NCBI RefSeq assembly: GCF_014643535.1
Contig: NZ_BMJQ01000021.1
Span: 1-64,000 of the forward strand
Length of the DNA stretch: 64,000 nt
Direction of reading: 5' to 3'
Origin: Aliidongia dinghuensis
GTDB taxonomy: Bacteria; Pseudomonadota; Alphaproteobacteria; ATCC43930; CGMCC-115725
Within the stretch, counting starts at the first letter, position 1, and every line of letters starts with the position of its first letter. This document shows, piece after piece, positions 60,356 to 64,000 of this stretch. The notes below the pieces were generated by a model. That model was not told the origin of the DNA and did no database searches. It saw nothing but the letters and a program-made list of their open reading frames with translations. Position numbers and translations under genes: made by a program.

Positions 60356-61356
60356 GCCTCAAGCGCCAGCACCGCAAAGCTCGCGAGCCAGTGCTCGCCC
60401 ATGTAGTCGCCGGCGAGATGCGGCAGGCCGGCGGCCAGATGGATCTCGGCCGCCTCCTCCGCCACCGGCCGGCGCTCGTCGCCCGCCGGCAGCGCCGCCG
60501 CAAGCGAGCGCCAGCACCAGGCACGGCTCAGGTTCAGGCCATCGAGATGGGCGGTCTTGCCATCGGTCCGGTCGGAGACGGTCGCTGGTTGGAACAGGGT
60601 GCGGGGCTCGCCCGTGGCGATGCGCGGCAGGAAGCGGTCGAACCAAGGCAGGAATTCCTCGGCCGGCAGCAGGCGCCGCATGCATTCGGCCTCGATCAGG
60701 GCGGAGGACTGGAAGTCGTCGCCGCTGGGTTCGCCCCAGGCCGGGCAGTCGGCATCCTCGCCATACCAGCGGCGACCGGTCGCGAGGAGCAGCGCCGCGA
60801 GCTCGGCATCGGCCGTCGCCGCGGCATAGTCAGCCGCCATGCGCAGGCCGAAGGCCGTGTTGAAATGCGTGCCGACGCGCACCGGGAACGTCGCGAGCGG
60901 CAGGAAATCCCGGAAGCGCTGGGCAAAGATGCGGGCGAGCGGCGCCAATTCCACGGCCCAGCGCGGGTCCTCGTGGCCCACGAGTTCCGCCGCGAGCTTC
61001 AAGAGCCAGGCCCAGCCATAGGGTCGCTTGAAGCCGCGCGCGGTCGGTGCCGCGAGATAGGCGCACTCGACCGCGATCTTCTCCACCACGAACTGCCGGT
61101 CGAACAGCGCGCGGATTTCGGCAGCCGGCGCGAAGTCGGGAAAGCGGCGCAAGAGGTGGGCCAGCATCCAATAACTGTGGACGCAGGAATGCCAGTCGTA
61201 GCTGCCGTAGAACACCGGGTGCAGTTCGCTCGGCGTCCGCGCGTCGGCCGGCCCGGCCAGCACGTGGTCCGGCTTGTTCGGATATTCGCGGGTCACGTGC
61301 CCGAGGGCGATCCGCGCGAATTCCGCCGCCAGGTCTTGGGTCAGGGTCCGTCGCAT
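60352..61356 (-). CDS. DUF2891-like protein of unknown function
   Basis: This 334-residue protein carries SELHPVFYGSYDWHSCVHSYWML near residues 45-67, the recognisable signature of the DUF2891 family, plus VGTHFNTAFGL, CPAWGEPSGDDFQSSALIEAE and LAGDYMGEHWLASF. The repeated Trp/His/Asp pattern suggests an alpha/alpha-barrel fold like those of carbohydrate-active enzymes. That is inference. There is no signal peptide. The ATG at 61356 is preferred because GGAAGG lies six bases upstream; an earlier ATG at 61374 lacks a site. It is read with the LysR gene upstream, from which it is separated by about 29 bases. Confidence 0.78.
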   Translation of the reverse strand: MRRTLTQDLAAEFARIALGHVTREYPNKPDHVLAGPADARTPSELHPVFYGSYDWHSCVHSYWMLAHLLRRFPDFAPAAEIRALFDRQFVVEKIAVECAYLAAPTARGFKRPYGWAWLLKLAAELVGHEDPRWAVELAPLARIFAQRFRDFLPLATFPVRVGTHFNTAFGLRMAADYAAATADAELAALLLATGRRWYGEDADCPAWGEPSGDDFQSSALIEAECMRRLLPAEEFLPWFDRFLPRIATGEPRTLFQPATVSDRTDGKTAHLDGLNLSRAWCWRSLAAALPAGDERRPVAEEAAEIHLAAGLPHLAGDYMGEHWLASFAVLALEA

Positions 61357-61385
61357 CGTGGTCCTTCCTGTCATGGGTATAGAAA

Positions 61386-62240
61386 CTACGCCGCCGCGGT
61401 CGAGCGGATCGCGGCCGCCAGCGTCCGGAGCGCGCCGCGCGCCTGGCGATCGAAAACGCCCGAATAGAGCACGATGTCGCGCGCGGGCAGCGGCGGCAGA
61501 CCCAGCCGCGGCCCGAGATCAATCGTGCCGGGCGGCGCCACCCGGCGGCCGAGGGCGGCGACCGCGAGCCCGGCCGAAACCGCAGCCCCGATCGTAGAGA
61601 TGCCGCCGCCGACGAACGCCTCGGTCCAGGCGATGCCCGCGTCGTCGAGGGCGGAGATCGCCATGGTGCGCACGCTGCACGGCTCCGCCTGGGTCGCGAG
61701 CCGCAGCGGCTCGCCCGGCCGATGCTCGAAATCGGGCGCCGCCATCCAGCCGAAAGGCTCCTCGATGACCATTTCGCCGTCCTGCCGCCGGTTGTCGTGA
61801 CGCAGGACCACCGCGGCATCGAGCGCGCCGCGCTCGAACGCGTCGAGCACGTCGCGGGAGGTCGAGACGCGCATCTCCATGACCAGGCCCGGCTCCTGGC
61901 CGCTCACCCGGCGCAGCAGCATCGGCAGCTCGGCCCCGACGATGTGATGGCTGATGCCGACCACGAGCCGGCGCCGTTCGAGCGTGAAGGCCGCGATCGC
62001 ATCCCGATGGGCCGCGACGAGCGCCCGCGCCGGCTCGAGAAAGGCGCCGCCCTCGGCCGAGAGCCGGACGAGCCGCGGCGTCCGCTCGATCAGCCGGCGT
62101 CCGAGCCCCTGCTCCAGGCGCTTGATCTTGAGGCTGACCGCGGACTGGGTCGTGTCCATCGCCTCGGCTGCGCGGGTGAAGCTCTTGAGATCGGCCACCA
62201 GCACGAAGGCCTGCACCGCTTCGACATCGAGCGTTTTCAT
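61386..62240 (-). CDS. LysR-family transcriptional regulator
   Basis: This 284-residue protein has a typical LysR helix-turn-helix at residues 5-64 (AFVLVADLKSFTRAAEAMDTTQ, SAVSLKIKRLEQGLG) and a periplasmic-binding-type effector domain (about 90-280). It diverges from the aminotransferase gene at 62350. An inverted repeat CTCAAT/ATTGAG lies between them, so it probably activates that gene in response to a small molecule. The ligand is unknown. Confidence 0.88.
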   Translation of the reverse strand: MKTLDVEAVQAFVLVADLKSFTRAAEAMDTTQSAVSLKIKRLEQGLGRRLIERTPRLVRLSAEGGAFLEPARALVAAHRDAIAAFTLERRRLVVGISHHIVGAELPMLLRRVSGQEPGLVMEMRVSTSRDVLDAFERGALDAAVVLRHDNRRQDGEMVIEEPFGWMAAPDFEHRPGEPLRLATQAEPCSVRTMAISALDDAGIAWTEAFVGGGISTIGAAVSAGLAVAALGRRVAPPGTIDLGPRLGLPPLPARDIVLYSGVFDRQARGALRTLAAAIRSTAAA

Positions 62241-62258
62241 GGCTCATTCATTTCATAA

Positions 62259-62279
62259 CTCAATCATTGAAATATTGAG
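62259..62279. promoter_or_regulatory. Inverted repeat CTCAAT-N9-ATTGAG, candidate LysR binding site
   Basis: The 6-bp arms separated by nine bases resemble the T-N11-A pattern of LysR sites. They sit about 20 bases upstream of the LysR start and about 70 bases before the divergent aminotransferase ATG. Confidence 0.5.
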
Positions 62280-62349
62280 CCATATGATTTTCCCATGATC
62301 AAGGCTCAGCTAAGGTTTTCGCATCCTTTCGACGATCCGGAGCCGAGCC

Positions 62350-63585
62350 ATGACACTGGTCTCACCGACCCTCGACGCCCCTGCCGACGGCCTCGCGGCG
62401 CGGATGGGTCGCATTGCCGCCTCACCCGCCTCAATCCTGCGCCGCCGGGCGCGCGAGCTTCGGGCGGAAGGCCGCGACGTCATCGAACTGTCCGCAGGCG
62501 ATCTCGATTTCCCGACGCCCGACCATGTCGTCGCCGCTGCTCATCGCGCGGCCCTCGCGCAGGAGACCGGCTATACCGACACCGACGGCACGCCGGCGCT
62601 CAAGGACGCCGTCCGTGCCGCCTTCGCCCGGCAGAACGGCCTCAGCTACGGTCCGGACGAGATCATCGTCTCGACCGGCTCGACCCAGGTGCTGTTCAGC
62701 GCGTTTGCCGCGACGCTCGAGCCGGGCGACGAGGTGATCGTGCCGCAGCCGTGCTGGGCACCTTACCTGAACCAGGTGCGGCTTGCGGGTGGCGTGCCCG
62801 TGCCGGTCGCCTGCCCGCCGGACAACGGCTTCAAGCTGCGGCCGGCCGACCTCAACCGCGCGATCACCGACCGGACCCGCTGGGTCGTGCTGAACAATCC
62901 GGTCAATCCAACGGGTGCAGTCTATGACGCAGCCGACCTGTCGGCGCTGGCCCGCGTGCTCCTGGATTTTCCCGGCATCCGGGTCCTGGCCGACGGGCTC
63001 TACGAGCATATCGTGTTCGACGGCCAGCGCGCGCCGACCATGGCCGAGGTCGAGCAGCAGCTCAAGCCTCGCACCCTCACCGTCTCGGGTGTCGCCAAGG
63101 CCTATGGGATGGAGGGCTGGCGCATCGGCTATGCCGGCGGCCCGGCGCCGCTCGTGCGCGCCATGGCCAAGGTCCAGTCGCTCACGACCGGCTGCCCCTC
63201 GTCGATCAGCCAGGCGGCGGCCGTTGCCGCGCTCACCGGGCCGCAGACGCTGCTGGCCGAACGCGCGGCCGAGCTGCAGCGCCGGCGCGACCGTTTCGCC
63301 GCCCTGCTGGACGGCTGCGCCGGGCTCGCCTGCCCGCTGCCGGAAGGCACCTTCTATCTCATCGTCTCATGCGCCGGCGTCATCGGCCGGCGCACCGTCG
63401 CGGGCAAGCCGATCGAGACCGGCCGCGACTTCGCCGCCCATCTGCTCGAGACTGCCGGTGTCGCGGTGCTGGCGGGCGAGGATTGCGGGCTTTCAAATCA
63501 TGTTCGCGTGAGCTTCGGCCAGCCGATGGCGACGCTCGAGGAGGCCGCCCGCCGCATCGCACGCGCTTGCGCCGAGCTGCGCTAG
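62350..63585 (+). CDS. PLP-dependent aminotransferase, class I/II
   Basis: This 411-residue fold-type I enzyme has NNPVNPTGA (residues 182-190), Asp215/Tyr218 in VLADGLYEH, the Schiff-base Lys250 in VSGVAKAYGMEG and the substrate-carboxylate Arg258 in WRIGYAGG. These match the aspartate/aromatic aminotransferase group. It is divergent from the LysR gene, a common arrangement for a regulator and its target. The amino acid substrate cannot be named from sequence. Confidence 0.88.
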   Translation: MTLVSPTLDAPADGLAARMGRIAASPASILRRRARELRAEGRDVIELSAGDLDFPTPDHVVAAAHRAALAQETGYTDTDGTPALKDAVRAAFARQNGLSYGPDEIIVSTGSTQVLFSAFAATLEPGDEVIVPQPCWAPYLNQVRLAGGVPVPVACPPDNGFKLRPADLNRAITDRTRWVVLNNPVNPTGAVYDAADLSALARVLLDFPGIRVLADGLYEHIVFDGQRAPTMAEVEQQLKPRTLTVSGVAKAYGMEGWRIGYAGGPAPLVRAMAKVQSLTTGCPSSISQAAAVAALTGPQTLLAERAAELQRRRDRFAALLDGCAGLACPLPEGTFYLIVSCAGVIGRRTVAGKPIETGRDFAAHLLETAGVAVLAGEDCGLSNHVRVSFGQPMATLEEAARRIARACAELR

Positions 63586-63753
63586 ATGCCCGCCCATCAA
63601 CAAAGGCCCGACAAACGAAGACCCGACAAACGAAGACCGGCCCAGATGCTGATGGCGCATCTGGCCGGCCTCGTCATCGGTGGGGCGGCGATCGTCGGCC
63701 TCGCCGTCCCAATTACCCTGCTGTTCCGGCTCTGCCGCCGAGCCCTGCTTTGA
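63586..63753 (+). CDS. Putative small membrane protein, 55 residues
   Basis: The ATG directly follows the aminotransferase stop (TAG-ATG). The first 20 residues are basic and contain an exact 15-base tandem repeat (RPDK-R twice). Residues about 24-48 form one hydrophobic helix (LAGLVIGGAAIVGLAVP and following), and the end is basic (LCRRALL). No ribosome site is clear. An ATG at 63646 would give a 35-residue protein. Translation through coupling to the upstream gene is possible. Function is unknown. Confidence 0.45.
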   Translation: MPAHQQRPDKRRPDKRRPAQMLMAHLAGLVIGGAAIVGLAVPITLLFRLCRRALL

Positions 63754-63755
63754 CG

Positions 63756-64000
63756 TCAGTGGAAATGCAGCGGCACGACCACGTTGAGCGCCGCCGGCGG
63801 CGGGGCGACATAGACCGGCGCCGGGGCCACCACGACCGGCGGCGGCGGAGCGACGTAGACCGGGGCCGGGGCGTAGTAGACCCGCGGACCGTCATCATCG
63901 TCGTCATGGTGCTTGTACCAGCCGCGATGCCAGCCGTGGTCATGATGTTCGTGCCAGCCTTGATCGTCGTCGTCCGCATGGGCGGCGACCGGCGCGCTCA
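63756..64000 (-). CDS. His/Asp- and Pro-rich secreted protein, C-terminal part
   Basis: The gene runs in from the right edge on the - strand and 80 codons are visible. After what looks like the end of a signal peptide (APVAAHA) comes DDDDQGWHEHHDHGWHRGW and KHHDDDDDG, then PAPVYVAPPP-type repeats and a terminal VVVPLHFH. Small periplasmic proteins with His/Asp blocks and PxPVYVAPPP repeats occur in many proteobacteria. Metal binding is plausible from composition only. The start lies outside the window. Confidence 0.65.
   Translation of the reverse strand, partial: SAPVAAHADDDDQGWHEHHDHGWHRGWYKHHDDDDDGPRVYYAPAPVYVAPPPPVVVAPAPVYVAPPPAALNVVVPLHFH

Noticed and set aside
63607..63636. CRISPR-like repeat
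   Set aside because: There are only two directly adjacent 15-base units with no spacer. No CRISPR array or cas gene was seen anywhere in the window.

Overview
The window is GC-rich (roughly two thirds G+C by eye) and nearly gapless. It has alphaproteobacterial-style gene content: Tat-type leaders on solute-binding proteins, many small IclR/GntR-controlled catabolic operons, and several ABC importers of the spermidine, dipeptide, sugar and sulfonate types. It looks like a chromosome segment of a soil or plant-associated heterotroph, possibly Rhodospirillales or a relative. That placement is inference, because no rRNA, tRNA or other marker gene is present.

Layout. 1-1446: the end of an ExbB/TolQ-type proton-channel gene, a secreted S1/P1 nuclease and a clear terminator. 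1447-6905 (+): an IclR regulator behind a near-perfect 32-bp palindrome, then an HpaI-type aldolase, an iron alcohol dehydrogenase, a sodium:solute symporter and a leaderless sialidase-like (Asp-box) protein. 6902-14238 (-): an FAD-linked hydroxyacid dehydrogenase, a PotD-type binding protein, an ATPase, a fused double permease, a DapA-type lyase/aldolase and a second IclR regulator. 14387-24231 (-): an M20 peptidase, a dipeptide-type ABC importer with fused ATPases, a second M20 protein with altered metal ligands, a creatinase-like M24 protein and an FMN hydroxyacid dehydrogenase. A HutC-type GntR gene (24294-25088, +) diverges from this run across a palindromic AT-rich promoter. 25343-25987: an AT-rich orphan gene, possibly caspase-like, flanked by non-coding DNA.

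26512-34715 (-): a second dipeptide-type importer with a class III aminotransferase, a hydroxyacid reductase and a class II aldolase. The divergent + operon 34862-37904 holds a GntR regulator, a histone-deacetylase-like (acetylpolyamine) amidohydrolase and an M20 hydrolase. 37891-45548 (-): a sugar-type ABC importer without its own ATPase gene, an MFS transporter, a second FAD-linked hydroxyacid dehydrogenase, a GntR regulator and a DapA-type aldolase. The divergent + pair 45721-47561 is an aldo/keto reductase and a lactonase-like amidohydrolase, resembling oxidative L-fucose or aldose catabolism.

47572-60355 is a sulfur-scavenging region. A nitrate/sulfonate-type ABC importer runs on the - strand (47572-50428), and its permease gene is frameshifted by a 10-bp tandem duplication. 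On the + strand lie ssuA-ssuD-ssuC-ssuB and then an acyl-CoA-dehydrogenase-like monooxygenase, a second SsuD-like monooxygenase, a class II aldolase, two more binding proteins and a flavin reductase. Both + blocks are preceded by a tiny Arg-Cys-rich leader ORF with the same upstream sequence, which suggests cysteine-responsive attenuation. This is the most interesting regulatory signal here. The right end carries a DUF2891-like gene, a LysR/aminotransferase divergent pair, a small membrane-protein ORF and the end of a His/Asp/Pro-rich secreted protein.
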